Shown: positions 22,466 to 34,250, numbered from the stretch's first letter. The stretch is 64,000 bases of DNA from Jaltomata sinuosa (GCA_003996215.1 QJPP01003423.1:1-64000), one strand, 5' to 3'. Program-made: numbers and translations. Notes: generated by a model from the letters alone, not told the origin.

Positions 22466-24188
22466 TCCGCATCAATTGTACAATAAAATATATCTCGATT
22501 GGACTAGGGGTTGAGCGTCATGTTCGCCAGGATCAATGTTGGATGCTTTGTATTTATGGGCTCTATCCTATCTACTCTCATCAAGTACTGACTTAAAAAG
22601 TGGTTACTAGTAAATGCCTTATATTTTTTGATTACTCATCGCTATTTTCGAGGCAAGGTACTGAAAGGGGTGCCGCGCATCTCGACCAAACTGAATATCA
22701 TAATTCAGATCCAGATCCAGCTTATCGGCCTCTTCCATAAGAACACCGATATCCTCAAAAGACGACAGGTCCGTGCCAAGCGTCAGGCTCAAAATAAGCT
22801 TGTCAAAAACAGAAAGCCATATCTTCACGAGTCTACCCCCGGATGAAGAAAAAATATCCCCTCCCTTTTACTAAACCATGGGGAGCCCCGAGTAGTTTAC
22901 CGGACAAATTAAATTGTCGTGATGATACCTTTCAACATCGGAAATTCTCTTCATCACGAGATTGATCGGATCTGCCGTAGACACCTGAGAGATCTTCACA
23001 AGGCAGGCTAAAATAACCCGTGTTTTATTTTTTTTATTCGGATTGGATTTAGTTTGGCCTAAGATTTTCTAAGTCGGATGCATCACTTACCTTTCATCAT
23101 CGTGGGTCCATAACCATTTTACTACCTATTTATGTGGTTGATAACTTGATCACTGGCATAATCACTCAGCCCTTGAGGATGCAGCTTCTACGAATTGAGG
23201 TTATTCCCCGCTAGCGCTAGAATGGGCCAGGTGTGATGGGGGAGCGGTCGAGCGTGGAAAGGCACAAGTCGAGCAACGTATCTGAACTGAAATGTAAAAA
23301 AGCGTGGAAAAGTGGGGAGCTACTTGAATAGCAGGCGGCACATGTCCTGGTTCTGGTTCTGCCTGATCCACCGACGTGCCCGTTTCCGTAGATTTTTCCC
23401 ATGATTCCAAGAGGACTCCCAAAATGATCCTCTTCAAACTCAGCCCCGCTTGCTTTCCCGGAAGGGCCCGGAAGAGGAAGTGATCCCCCGACACTAAAAA
23501 GAAAAATCCCAGAGAGAAGCTGAGAACACAAAATCCCTAAATGGGATAGCAAATAGTTCCTTAGAAAAAAGCAAAAAAAAATCGATTAATAAACCGGTAT
23601 TTTCTCTTTGAACGAAAACAAAAAAATCGAAAAATAAGGACCCATAATCACTAAAAGGAAGAGCATGAGACACTTACCAGTTATTCGAATTGGCATTACT
23701 CTAACAGCGAAATGCCGCAGAAAGATTGAAATAAGAGAGAGAACGCCTCTAAAGAAAAAAGGTGACATAATAGGTCAGAATTTGTTCTCTCGCTCTTTGC
23801 TGGAGGAGCGGCATACCGGAAAAAAAATTGAGGTGTTTACACAGGCCTGTGGTCCTCTTTTATATTCTGTCGAGAGTTCGGATTGCTCCACCTAAGTAGA
23901 ACGAAAAGAAGGAATTGAAAAAGAAAAGGGGGAGCTATTGTGAAGCCTAGAAAGGCGGAAGCGGAAAATCGCTTATACCGACCAACAACAGCGTAGCTTA
24001 GTAGCAACACTCTTTCTACCGGCCGGCGTGGCTGGATGTTTCTTATCAATAGAATACGAAGAGGAGGAGTAGGAGTTCGCTTTAGGGGAGGAATCAATTC
24101 GAAAATACAAAAATGAACGAGTTATTAGAAGCTATCATGCCTTTTGTGACAAGTTTACAAGAAACTTTGAGCGGGAGACAAGGGGCGT
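22466..24188. other. Probable mitochondrial-derived DNA, no gene identified
   Basis: Base composition changes to a mixed, less AT-rich style that is continuous with the rrn26 fragment on its right. I therefore infer organellar origin. No mitochondrial protein gene was recognised. A minus-strand stretch at 22619-22828 (69 codons, containing SLTLGTDLSSFEDIG and ADKLDLDLNYDIQ) and plus/minus ORFs near 23217-23552 and 23665-23895 look protein-like but match nothing I know. The left border could lie anywhere between about 22466 and 23100. Confidence 0.45.
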
Positions 24189-24318
24189 CCAGGAAAGGCC
24201 CAAAGCCAATCCCAGGGAACAGTGAAGCTTCATAGGTTCTTTCTGTCCAGGTGCAGGTAGTCCGCATCTTCACAGACATGTCTATTTCACCGAGTCTCTC
24301 TCCGAGACAGTGCCCAGA

Positions 24319-24415
<97 letters not shown>

Positions 24416-24578
24416 CGCCGGCTCCCCTGTCATCAGGTCACCAACTTCCTTGACCTTCCGGCACTGGGCAGGTGTCAGCCCCCATACATGGTCTTACGAC
24501 TTTGCGGAGACCTGTGTTTTTGGTAAACAGTCGCCCGGGCCTGGTCACTGCGACCCCCTTTGTGAGGAGGCACCCCTT
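24189..24578 (-). pseudogene. rrn26: Mitochondrial large-subunit rRNA fragment (rrn26, NUMT)
   Basis: The minus strand reads as part of a 23S-like rRNA. It includes GGCGACCGAAGCCCCGG, AACTATAACGGTCCTAAGG, TAGCGAAATTCCTTGTCGGG and TAAGTTCCGACC, then GACATGTCTGTGAAGATGCG and CCTGGACAGAAAGA. These blocks lie in domain IV/V next to the peptidyl-transferase region. The AAATAGACATGTCTGTG wording is that of plant mitochondrial 26S rRNA and not of plastid 23S. Only about 390 of roughly 3500 bases are present, so it is a nuclear copy and not a gene. Confidence 0.92.
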
Positions 24579-25315
24579 CTCCCCCTATTTTTTATTTGGA
24601 ATCTTTATTTTTTTAGCGCAATTAGAGATATTGAGCAGAAGTAGGCGATTTGTTATGAGTCTATATGAATATTCATATTTTACCCACTTTGTCCATATTT
24701 TTATGAGCTTTTAAAATAGGTTGAATTTCATATTTATTCAATTAAAATATGAGTGATTCAAATTATTAAATAGACTTATTTTATTAATATGGACTGAAAT
24801 TGCTAGCCCTAGTTGAAGTAATATATTCTTGAAGTCTTCATGCATTTGGGAGGACCTACACTAATAGAGTGACTACATGCAAGCTAAATTATGTATGCCA
24901 TAATTATGCAGACATGTCAAGGTTGTTAGAGGTTGAGGGTAATTGTGACGGGATGTTTTAATAAGACAAAATTAAATTCATGTATGTTGACTTAAAATGA
25001 ATGGTCTTCAAGCTTTTACCCAAATTACTAATCACAAATTGTACTAAAAAGACTTATTTATCAATTCAGAGCTTACTTAATTTCGTATTTAAACTATGTC
25101 ATCCACTGAGATTTTTCTACGTATAATAATGCAATATAATAATGCAAAAGCTAATAGAAAAGATTTTTCGAATCTTGATTCCTTGACTTATGTTTGTCCA
25201 TTGTTTATCTCAACTAAGCATTGGAGGAAGAAATTTTCTGATAACAACGGAAATTAATATTACTTGTGTACGATCTTTTGACTTGTATAGTTGTAGCAAA
25301 ATTATTTTCCTTTAA
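24579..25315. other. AT-rich spacer without genes
   Basis: Host-like AT-rich DNA. The ATGAATATTCATATT palindrome near 24667 and words such as ATATGAGTGATTCAAATTATT suggest an old MITE. No reliable borders and no coding region. Confidence 0.5.
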
Positions 25316-26621
25316 GTGTGTTTGGTATGAAGGAAAATATTTTCTATGGAAAATGTTTTCCATGGAAAATGTTTTATGAAAAACAAGTTGGTTTTTTACT
25401 TATTTTCTCATTTTTGGTTGGTGAGTGAAAAATATTTTTTGGAAAATATTTTTTTTATTTTTGATTAGAGAATAGAAAATAGTTTCTAGGGGGTAGGTCG
25501 GGGGTTGGGGTGTGGTGGTTGGGAGGAGGGGGGTTGGGTGGGTGGGTAGGAGGGGCGGGTAACTAAAAAAATTAAACATTAATTATTATTTTTTGGGAGG
25601 GTGGGGGGCTGGGTGGGGTGGGGGTGGAGGGGTGTGGGGGGAGGTGCGGGGGGACTAAAAATATTACTTTTTAAAAAAATAAGTAATTTTTTTTTATTAA
25701 AATTGAATTTTAGGTGGGGCGGGGAGGGGGAGGGGGAAAGCTGGGGTGGGGGGGGAGGGAGAGTACCCAAAAAAATTATTTTTTTTTAAAAAAATAAACA
25801 ATTTTTTTAAAAAAAAAAATTAAAAATTAAATTTTGGATGGGGTGGAGCTGGTAGGGTGGGGGTGGGGGTGGGGGGTAGGGGTGGGGGGGGGGGGAGGGG
25901 TGGAGGTTGGGGTATCAAAAATATTATTATTTTTTAAAAAAGTAATTTTTTTAAAAAAATTTAAAAATTGGATTTTGGGTGGGGTATAGGTGGGGGGGGG
26001 GCTGGGGGTGGTGGTGGGGGCTAGGGGCTGGGGGCATAGGGTGGGGGTTGAGTGGGATGGGGTGGGAGTACAAAAATATTACTTTTTTAAAGAAAAAATG
26101 TGTTTTTTTTAAAAGAAAATTTAAAAAATTGAGTTTGGGTGGGTGGAGGTGGTAGTGGTGGTGAGGGGTGTGTGTGGGAGGGGGGGTGTTAAAGTGGGGT
26201 GGGTGGATGGTAAGGTGGGATACAAAAAAAATTACTTTTTTTAAAAAAGTTAATTTTATTTTTTAAAGAAAGAATTGAAAAAAATTAAAAAAAATTAAAA
26301 AAAAAATTGATGTGGGATGGAGGTGGGGGTGAGGTGATGGGGGTGGGGGTGGGGTGAAATAGAACAAAAAAAATTAAAAAAATGTGTGAGGTAGAGGTGG
26401 GGGGGAGGTAGGGGTGAGATTAGGAGGGTGGAGTGGGTGGGATTGGGGTGTTATGAAGGTGAGGACTTGTTTTCCCTACTTTCATTAGAGAAGTCATTTT
26501 TCTTATTTTGGAGGAAAATATTTTCCTAAAGAAAATATTTTTTAAATTTTTTGACCAACCAAACACAAGAAAATTGGAAAACATTTTCCAGAAAATATTT
26601 TCCTCCATACCAAACACACTC
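25316..26621. mobile_element. MITE with ~60-bp inverted ends and G-rich filling
   Basis: The left end reads AGTGTGTTTGGTATGAAGG, AAAATATTTTCTATGG and AAAATGTTTTCC. The reverse complement of the right end reads AGTGTGTTTGGTATGGAGG, AAAATATTTTCTGG and AAAATGTTTTCC. Between the arms lie eight G-rich blocks separated by A/T tracts. There is no transposase, so it is non-autonomous; superfamily not determined. Flanks TTAA (left) and CTAAA (right) do not give a clear duplication. Confidence 0.85.
25490..26465 (+). repeat. Eight G-rich blocks (G4-prone) alternating with A/T tracts
   Basis: Blocks of GGGGTGGGGGT-type sequence lie at about 25490-25560, 25597-25656, 25712-25766, 25835-25912, 25976-26070, 26136-26222, 26310-26357 and 26387-26465. 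The spacers are AAAAAATTACTTTTT-like. All G-rich blocks are on the plus strand, and each has at least four runs of three or more G. Confidence 0.85.
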
Positions 26622-26795
26622 TAAATGGACCGATCAATGGCCTTTTCTCATACTTTGTGTTTATTCTTCAATTTTTTGTTTAACCATGCACTGGTTCTAC
26701 TAATCCAGATTCTTGTTGTGTTATTCCACTAGGAGAGTAAAAAGCTTCAATCTACGAAGTTAATTCTCATTTTTAGGATTTTAACCCAAGACCTC
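26622..26795. other. Host flank with target duplication of element G
   Basis: Short unique sequence ending ACCCAAGACCTC. The last five bases (26791-26795, ACCTC) are repeated at 34251-34255 after element G. Joining the two flanks gives a continuous site. Confidence 0.85.
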
Positions 26796-27119
26796 TGTAA
26801 TGATCGGGTCCGTCGTTACGGATAGTCCCATCGTGTCAAGTTTTAGAGTTAGAAAACTCTGAGTTTGGGAGTTTGAAATACTGGGCTAGGCTAGCCTCGA
26901 CCGGTTTTGGAGCGAGGTAGAGTCTAGGGAATTCCGGGTAAAGATGGGTTAGGGTGTCTTGGATTGAGCTAGTGTTCCACGTAGCCAAAACATAAAGGAA
27001 TCTGGGGAACTTTTCAAAATCGCATTTGGGTAAGTAGAACTTCCGGAATCGCGATTGACGTGAAGGAGTTATTTCAGGACGTCGGGGGAAACAAGTGTGT
27101 TGTGAAATGGCCAAAACTG

Positions 27120-27295
27120 CCAGATTTTCGTACTTTCTGTCCATGACATGCGCGGTCACGCGCGATAGCGGCCACCGCTATAGTGGTAGAAATTATCGCT
27201 ATAGCGGCGGTCAAAGGGCGGTCAACCTACTTAAGACCGTTATAGCGGTGGGCTACCGCTATAGCGGAGCGGGGACTTCTATAGCGGGCCGACGG
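27120..27295 (+). repeat. CCGCTATAGCGG word block in G 5' LTR
   Basis: Several near-copies of the palindrome CCGCTATAGCGG lie within about 130 bp (for example near 27174, 27198, 27238, 27256 and 27280). A matching but more decayed block is in the 3' LTR at about 32405-32510. Confidence 0.88.
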
Positions 27296-28025
27296 ATTTT
27301 TAATGCAGAAACAGCTCCCAAAACATTCAGTTTTTCTCAAGTTCATTTTGGGAGAAGGGCTAGGAGATTCCAGGCGTTTTTCTTCCTTTCTCCGTTAAAA
27401 TTCTTCCCTAAGGTAAGGTTTTCGTTCCCCAATCTTTGTATTACGTTTCCTATGCAGTAGAATTGCTAGGGGGGAATTTGGGGAAGGTTAGAATAACATA
27501 GGGATGGTGAAATTCGGGGAAGGAAGGGGATTTCAAGCAAGTGAGTTCTTGGGTATGGATTAAAGTACATTGTTATGATCATAGGTTGTTTAATTCCCTG
27601 TTTAATCCGTAAAAGTTGATAGAACTAGGAGAATTAACGATGAAAAAGCACGGGAAAGGGGTGGGATGATCATGGATGGCCTGGGACTTGGGGATTTAGT
27701 ATAATTCGGGTAATGTACAGGCCTTGGGTGTTAACTATATGTCCTGTGTGTTATTTTTAGACCAAGAACGAGAGAGGAATCCGGAACACGGGAAAGCTCG
27801 GGTCGAATAGAGCTTGGAAAATTTCGAGGTAGGTGATGACTTATGATTTTCTGTGAATGTGTATATTCATGTACTCATGTCTAAGTGATTGTATGTATTA
27901 CATTGCTTAGGGAAATTGTGTGGAATGTCTAGGTTCCTGTTTACAGTCTGTGATTGAGCGGTTTTACTTGTTGGTTTTACAAGTTGTGTGTGTTCATATA
28001 TTGACTGTGGGTTGTTGACAATTGG

Positions 28026-28130
28026 TTGGCTCGGGTACCACGCCTGGTACGGGTATAACACATGTTTGACACGGGTACCACGCCTGGTACGGTATAACAT
28101 TCGGTTGGCATGGGTACCGCGCCCGGTATG
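28026..28130 (+). repeat. Three 39-40-bp hairpin units in G 5' LTR
   Basis: GGGTACCACGCCTGGTAC starts at 28034 and 28073, with a variant at 28112. In each unit GTACCA and TGGTAC can pair around a CGCC loop. The same triple occurs in the 3' LTR at about 33248-33350. Confidence 0.9.
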
Positions 28131-29038
28131 GGTTTACTTTATTGCATCTTGCATTATTTCATTGACTATTGTATTGCATTGGTTGATATTGATTCTGTGA
28201 GTGGACCGGGTTGTTTTACTGAATGTGATACTTGGTATTGGTTCCTTGAGTGGACCGGGTTGTCTAGTTAAATGTGCTATTATTGGTGGTCCTTGAGTGA
28301 CCGGGAACTTGTTTAACTGTTTTGTTGGTCTTGGTTTAGGCCGGGTTGAATCATTACTTGGTATGTGTCTAGAGGGGATTCCAGGGTGAGTCCGGGCTAG
28401 ACTAAAGGGTATAGATAATGGCTCATGTTCGTGGTAATATAGCTGTAAGAGATGGATTTCATGCTGGGACAAGATAGGTAGAGACTTGTAGTCTAGGGAC
28501 TGTATACTTGTAGCATGTTTTCCATATATTTACTTGTATATGTTGTACTGTTATATATATTGTTTACTTGGAAACTGGCTGATTATCCTACCAGTACACA
28601 GTAGTGGTGTACTGATACTGCACTTGTCTTTCTTTTGGTGTGTACTGGAAATCTACCAGTGACTGAGACGCGACCTCACATCTAGCACCGGCGATTTCTG
28701 ACTTTCAAGGGTGAGCTTCTTGTTTCGAGCTACCTTGGGTTATCTTAGAGTTTCAGTCCATTTGTTTTGGACTTAAAACTATTTCATTTTTGTCTTTTGG
28801 GGTTGCATCCCCGTATTCTAGAAATTTGATATTGATGTTTGGTACAATGGCTTTCAGTTCCTAGGAGAGATTTTCCGCAGGATAATAATTATGTTTAGTT
28901 ATTGAATTGTTCGATTGTTCGTTTACTTTTCGCTTGCTAGTTTTAGGCTGTTAGTCTAGGGAAGGGTTGAACTCTATTGGTTTGCTCATCCGGGGGTTGC
29001 GTGGGTGCCACTCACGATGTGTTGGGTCGTGACAAAGA

Positions 29039-29050
29039 TGGTATCTGAGC
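29039..29050 (+). promoter_or_regulatory. Primer-binding site of element G (initiator Met tRNA type)
   Basis: TGGTATCTGAGC lies four bases after the LTR end. It differs by one base from TGGTATCAGAGC, the complement of the plant initiator Met tRNA 3' end. Confidence 0.88.
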
Positions 29051-29245
29051 CTAGGTTCGTTGTACCAAATAGGTCTAGTAGAGCCTTGCAAAACGGTGCG
29101 AAGACGTCCGTACTTTTCTTTGAGAGGCTATGGGGCTATAGGAAAAAACTATCTCTTCATTCTTTCCTTCGTGCTATAACTCGATTCCAATTGATATCTG
29201 GTGATACAAATTGGTATCTAACCTCGTTCACTCTTCTGTCCGCAG

Positions 29246-30605
29246 ATGGTTACTACAAGGAATAACAGAGCAAGGCCAATGGTCCCAGCAGCGGGCCCGA
29301 CAGTTCGTGGCAGAAGTAGGGGAAGGGGCAGGGGATGAGCTGGAGCCGCACCCACAAGGGGTGGAGCTCGAGCTGCTGCTGCACGTGAGGTAACCCCCAC
29401 CTCAGGATCATGTGGCTGAGGATGTAGAAGAAGTGGTTATAGAGGATGGAAGGACTCAGGAGGAGGCAACACAAGTTGGGAGTGCAGGCCTTCCTACTAT
29501 GACACCGGAAGCTTTTAGGCAGGCGTGGGATATTCTGAGTGGGTTGGTTGGTGCTGGAGCCATACCCAAAGCTTATGCATATCAGGCCTTGGATACTAAA
29601 GCCAGCTGTTACTACTACACATAAGATGGATGCAACTTCGAGCACAAATGATCTCCTCAGGACAATGCTAGGCCCAGTGATGACAAGTAATGGGCATGAG
29701 ATGCTGACTAAGTTCTTTAAGCTGAAACTCCGATGCTTCAAGGTACAGACAAGGAGGATGCCTATGAGTTCATCCTGGATTGCCATGAGAGGTTGCACAA
29801 GTTGGGTATTGTACGTCAGCATGGGGTGGAGTTTGTCACTTTTCAACTGTAGGGTGATGCCAAGAAGTGGTGGAGGTCTCATATTTAGTGTCGGTATTCT
29901 ATCCTACCTCCACTGACTTGGGAGAAGTTCCATGCGTTGTTTCTAGAGAAGTACGTTCCCCGTACTTTGAGGGACCGGAAGAAGGATGAATTTCTGAACT
30001 TGGAGCAGGGTAGCATGTCGGTCTCAGCTTATGAGGCTAAGTTCCATGTGTTGTCTCATTTTTCTACACAGATGTTGGGTTTCGAGGAGGAACGGGTCCG
30101 GTTGTTTGTCAAAGGTCTGAATAGTGATCTGCAGGTATTGTCAGTGCATATGACTTCTTCAAGAAAAGGGTTTTAATGATGTGGTGGATTATGTGAAGAA
30201 GATTGAGGGAGTTAGGCAAGCAGGGCAGGCTAAGGCTTTAGCCAAGAAGCCTCGGAATGAGGGAAACTATAGTGGTTCATACTCTCGGGGCCAGCATCAA
30301 AAGGCTTATCCGGCCCATCCTATTCAGTCAGCTCTGCTAACTACAACAGGTGGTTGTCAGGGAGCTCAGTCTTCAGCTCCTAGAGGCCAGGGAGCATCCT
30401 ATACATCAGCTAGCTAACCTACCCTTGACCGTGGTTGCTTCCATTGTGGTGAGTTGGGCCACTTTAAAAGGGAGTGTCCACATAGACAAACAGGTAATCA
30501 GGGCCAGCAACAGACTAGAGCAGTGGTTCTGGCAGGCAGAGGCAGTAATGCTAGGGGTCGCCCACAGGGTGGGCGAGGTAATTTTCAGGGAGGCCAGGGA
30601 GTCCA
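29246..30605 (+). pseudogene. Gag of element G (broken)
   Basis: An ATG at 29246, directly after a splice-acceptor-like CTGTCCGCAG, starts MVTTRNNRARPMVPAAGP. The capsid region is spread over all three frames: TPEAFRQAWDILSGL (29500s), FLEKYVPRTLRDRKK and EFLNLEQGSMSVSAYEAKF (29937 on), then RLFVKGLNSDLQVL. A CCHC zinc knuckle, CFHCGELGHFKRECP, lies at about 30433-30477, followed by an RGR/GGRG-rich tail. At least three frame changes and several stops make it non-functional. The tail ends where the integrase homology starts. Confidence 0.88.
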
Positions 30606-32011
30606 GAGATGTCATGTTAGACTCTGGTGGAGTGTTGCATTTCAGGGAGAGGATTTGTGTTCCTCGGGTTGACGATATAATTCAGAAAATCTTGACAGAA
30701 GCTCATGGTTTGCGGTACTCAATTCATCTGGGTGTGACAAAAATGTACAGGAACTTGAGGCAGCATTACTGGTGGCCCGGGATGAAAAGGGACATAGTAG
30801 ATTTTGTGTCCAAATGTCAGAAGTGCCAGCAGGTAAAGTATGAGCATCAGAGACCTGCAGGACTACTTCAGAGAATGTCAATTCTAGAGTAGAAGTGGGA
30901 AAGGATATCCATGGATTTCGTGGTGGGTCTTTCCAAGACATTGGGGAAGTATGACTCAATTTGGATCATTGTTGACAGGCTGACCAAATCCGCTCATTTC
31001 ATTCTGGTCAGGGTAGATTACAATTTGCAGCAATTGGCTAAGATCTACGTGAAGGAGATTGTGAGCCTGCATGGGGTACCACTGTCCATCATTTCAGACA
31101 GGGGTACGCAGTTTACTTCTAAGTTCTGGGGCAAGTTACATAAAGAGTTGGGTACACAACTCACTTTTAGCACAGCCTTCCATCCTCAGACTGATGGTTA
31201 GTCGGAGAGGACGATTCAGCTACTGGAGGACATGCTGAGAGCATGTGTAATGGACTTCGCTGGTCATTGGGACCAGTTTCTACCATTGTGCGAATTCTCA
31301 TACAACAATAGCTACCACTCCAGTATCAATATGGCACCGTTCGAGGCTCTGTATGGGAGGAATTGCAAATCACCGATTGGGTGGTTTGTGAAAGGTGATG
31401 TGAAGCCTCTGGGCATAGATTTAGTGAAGGAAGCGCAGGAAAAGGTAAGGGGCATACAAACCAAGTTGCTGGCTGCTCAAAGCAAGCAGAAGGAGTATGC
31501 AGATCGCAAAGTCCGAGACATGGACTTTCAGGTTGGTGAACAAGTATTGCTAAAGGTATCGCCAATGAAAGGGGTTATGCGGTTTGGTAAGAAGGGCAAG
31601 CTTATCCCTCAGGTCATCGGTCCATTTGAAGTGCTTGAAATTATGGGGCCAGTGGCTTACAAGTTAGCACTACCACCGAGTTTGTCGGGCGTCCATCCGG
31701 TATTCCATGTATCCATGCTCAAGCGATACCATGGGGATGGGGACTACATCATCAAGTTGGATGAAGTACTTTTTGATAAGGATCTTCGTTATGAGGAAGA
31801 ACCGGTTTTGATTCTTGCTCGGGATGTCCGGAGGTTGAGGACAAAGGTGATTGATATGGTAAAGGTTCAGTGGAAGCATCGTCCAGTTGAGGAAGTCACT
31901 TGGGAAATCGAGAAGGAAATGCGGGACAAGTACCCTCAATTGTTTGAGGATTCAGGTACTACACTTCCTTCCTTTTATTTCAGTAATTTTGGGTTGATCG
32001 TTCGGGGATGA
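30606..32011 (+). pseudogene. Integrase-chromodomain of element G (two stops)
   Basis: One frame runs from about 30606 to 32011 with only two nonsense codons: TAG at 30890-30892, and TAG at 31199-31201 in place of the Gln of the QSER motif. It contains DSGGVLHFRERICVPRV, the zinc-binding EAHGLRYSIHLG and CQKCQQVKYEH, and the catalytic MDFVVGL, ISDRGTQFT and SERTIQ. IPQVIGPFEVL is the GPY/F module. The chromodomain runs from YEEEPVLILARDVRRLR to VQWKHRPVEEVTWE and YPQLFE. Apart from the stops, all catalytic residues are present. It is out of frame with the gag tail upstream. Confidence 0.93.
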
Positions 32012-32034
32012 ACGATGGGTAAATTGGTATCTGT

Positions 32035-34250
32035 TGTAACGATTGGGTCCGTAGTTACGAGTAGTTCCATCATGACAAGGTTTAGAGTTAGAAAACTCCG
32101 GGTTTGGGAGTTTAAAATTCTGGGCTAGGCTAGCCTCGACCAGTTTTGGAGCGAGGTAGAGTCTAGGAAAATTCGAGTAATAATGGGTTAGGGTGTCTTG
32201 GATTGAGCTAGTGTTCCACGTAGCCAATAAATAAAGAAGTTTGGGGGACTTTTCAGAATCGTATTTGGGTAAGTAGAACTCCCAGAATCGCGTTTGACGT
32301 GAAAGAGTTGTTTCAGGACGTTGAGGGAAACATGTGTGTTGTGAAATGGACAAAACTGGTAGATTTTTGGACTTTCTATCTGTGATGAGCATGGTCACAT
32401 GCGATAGCAGCCACCGCTATAGCGGCGGTCAAAAGGCAGTCAACCTACTTAAGACCGCTATAACAGTGGGCTACCTCTATAGCGGAGCGGTGACTGCTAT
32501 AGCAGACTGACAGGGTTTTAATGCAGAAACAGCTCCCAAAACATTCAGTTTTTCTCAAGGTCATTTTGGGAGAAGGGCTAGGCGATTCCAGGCGTTTTTC
32601 TTCCTTTCTCCGTTAAAATTCTTCCCTAAGGTAAGGTTTTCGTTCCCCAATCTTTGTATTACGTTTTCTATGAGGTAGAATTTCTAGGACGGAATTTAGG
32701 GAAGGTTAGAATAACCTAGGGATGGTGGAATTCGGGGAAGGAAGGGGATTTCAAGCATGTGATTTCTTGGGTATGGATTAAAGTACATTGTTATGATCAT
32801 AGGTTGTTTAATTCCCTGTTTTATCCGTAAAAGATGATAGAACTAGGAGAATTAAGGGTGGAAAAGCCCGGGAAAGGGGTGGGATGATCATGGATGGCCT
32901 GAGATTTTGGAATTTAGTATAATCCGAGAAATGTACAGGCCTTGGGTGTTAACTATATGTCCTGTGTGTTATTTTTAGACCAAGAATGAGAGAGGAATCC
33001 GGAACACGGGAAAGCTCGGGTCGAATAGAGCTTGGAACATTTCGAGGTAGGTGATGGCTTATAATTTTCTGTGAATGTGTATATTCATGTACTCATGTCT
33101 AAGTGTTTGTATGCATTACATTGCTTAGGGAAATTGTGTGGAATGTCTAGGTTCCTGTTTACAGTCTGTGATTGAGCGATTTTACTTGTTGGTTTTACAA
33201 GTTGTGTGTTCATATATTGACTGTGGTTTGTTGACATTCAGTTGGCTAGGGTACCACGCCTGGTATGGGTATAACACATGGTTGGCACGGGTAACACGCC
33301 TGGTACGGGTATAACATTCGGTTGGCACGGGTACCACGCCTGGTACGGGTTTACTTTATTGCATCTTGCATTATTTTATTGACTATTGTATTGCATTAGT
33401 TTATATTGGTTCCGTGAGTGGACCGGGTTGTTTTACTGAATGTGATACTTGGTATTAGTTCCTTGAGTGGACCGGTTTGTCTAGTTAAAGGTGCTATTGT
33501 TGGTGGTCCTTGAGTTGCCGGGAACTTGTTTAACTGTTGTGTTGGTCTTGGTTTAGGCCGGGTTGAATCATCACTTGGTATGTGTCTAGAGGGAATTCCA
33601 GGGTGAGTTCGGGCTAGACTAAAGGGTATAGTTAATGGCTCATGTTCATGGTATAGAACTGTAAGAGATGAATTTCATGCTGGGACAAGGTAGGTAGAGA
33701 CTTGTAGTCTAGGGCCTGTATACTTGTTGCATGTTTTCCATATATTTACTTGTCTATTTTGTACTGTTATATATATTATTTACTTGGAAACTTGCTGATG
33801 ATCCTACCAGTACACAATGGTGGTGTACTGATACTGCACTTGTATTTCTTTTGGTGAGTACAGGAAATCTACCAGCGACTGAGACGCGACCTCGCATATA
33901 GCACTGGCGATTTCTGACTTTCAAGGGTGAGTTGCTTGTTTTGAGCTACCTTGGGTTATCTTAGAGTTTCAGTCCATTTGTTTCGGACTTAAAACTATTT
34001 TATTTTTGTCTTTTGGGGTTGCATCCCCGTATTCTAGAAATTTGATATTGATGTTTGGTACAATGACTTTCAGTTCCTAGGAGGGATTTTCCGCAGGATA
34101 ATAATTATGTTTAGTTATTGAATTGTTCGATTGTTCGTTTACTTTTCGCTTGCTGGTTTTAGGCTGTTAGTCTAGGCAAGGGTTGAACTCTATTGGTTCG
34201 CTCATTCGGGGGTTGGGTGGGTGCCACTCACGACGGGTTAGGTCGTGAGA
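32035..34250 (+). repeat. 3' LTR of element G
   Basis: It starts TGTAACGATTGGGTCC and ends GGTCGTGAGA. It aligns along its whole length with 26796-29034. The moderate number of differences suggests an insertion that is not recent; a proper count needs an alignment. Confidence 0.95.

Larger units (their letters stand above)
26796..29034 (+). repeat. 5' LTR of element G
   Basis: It runs from TGTAATGATCGGGTCC to GGGTCGTGACA. It includes a CCGCTATAGCGG word block (27164-27290), three hairpin units at 28034-28129, a GAGTGGACCGGGTTGT duplication near 28200-28310 and the late GGGTTGCATCCCCGTATTC segment. It closely matches 32035-34250, with scattered substitutions and small indels. Confidence 0.95.
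26796..34250 (+). mobile_element. Element G: complete but pol-deleted chromovirus
   Basis: This 7455-bp element has two LTRs (26796-29034 and 32035-34250), a primer-binding site at 29039, a gag remnant, an integrase-chromodomain region and a 5-bp target duplication ACCTC on both sides. Protease, RT and RNase H are absent: sequence passes from the gag zinc knuckle to the integrase N-terminus within about 150 bp. It could only have moved with enzymes from another element, unless the deletion came after insertion. The right LTR ends GTGAGA instead of GTGACA. Confidence 0.93.

Noticed and set aside
24251..24714. Plus-strand ORFs over the rrn26 fragment
   Set aside because: The segment is antisense large-subunit rRNA, so the ORFs are chance.
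25579..25789. Pro-rich and Gly-rich ORFs on both strands
   Set aside because: They are translations of the G-rich MITE filling, with no start or domain support.
27120..27295. Tandem transcription-factor operator array
   Set aside because: The words are irregular, family-specific and embedded in LTRs. No known factor site was recognised, so the block is reported only as a reiterated word.
28020..28130. CRISPR-like array
   Set aside because: Only three short, spacer-less tandem units inside a plant LTR, present in both LTRs of one element.
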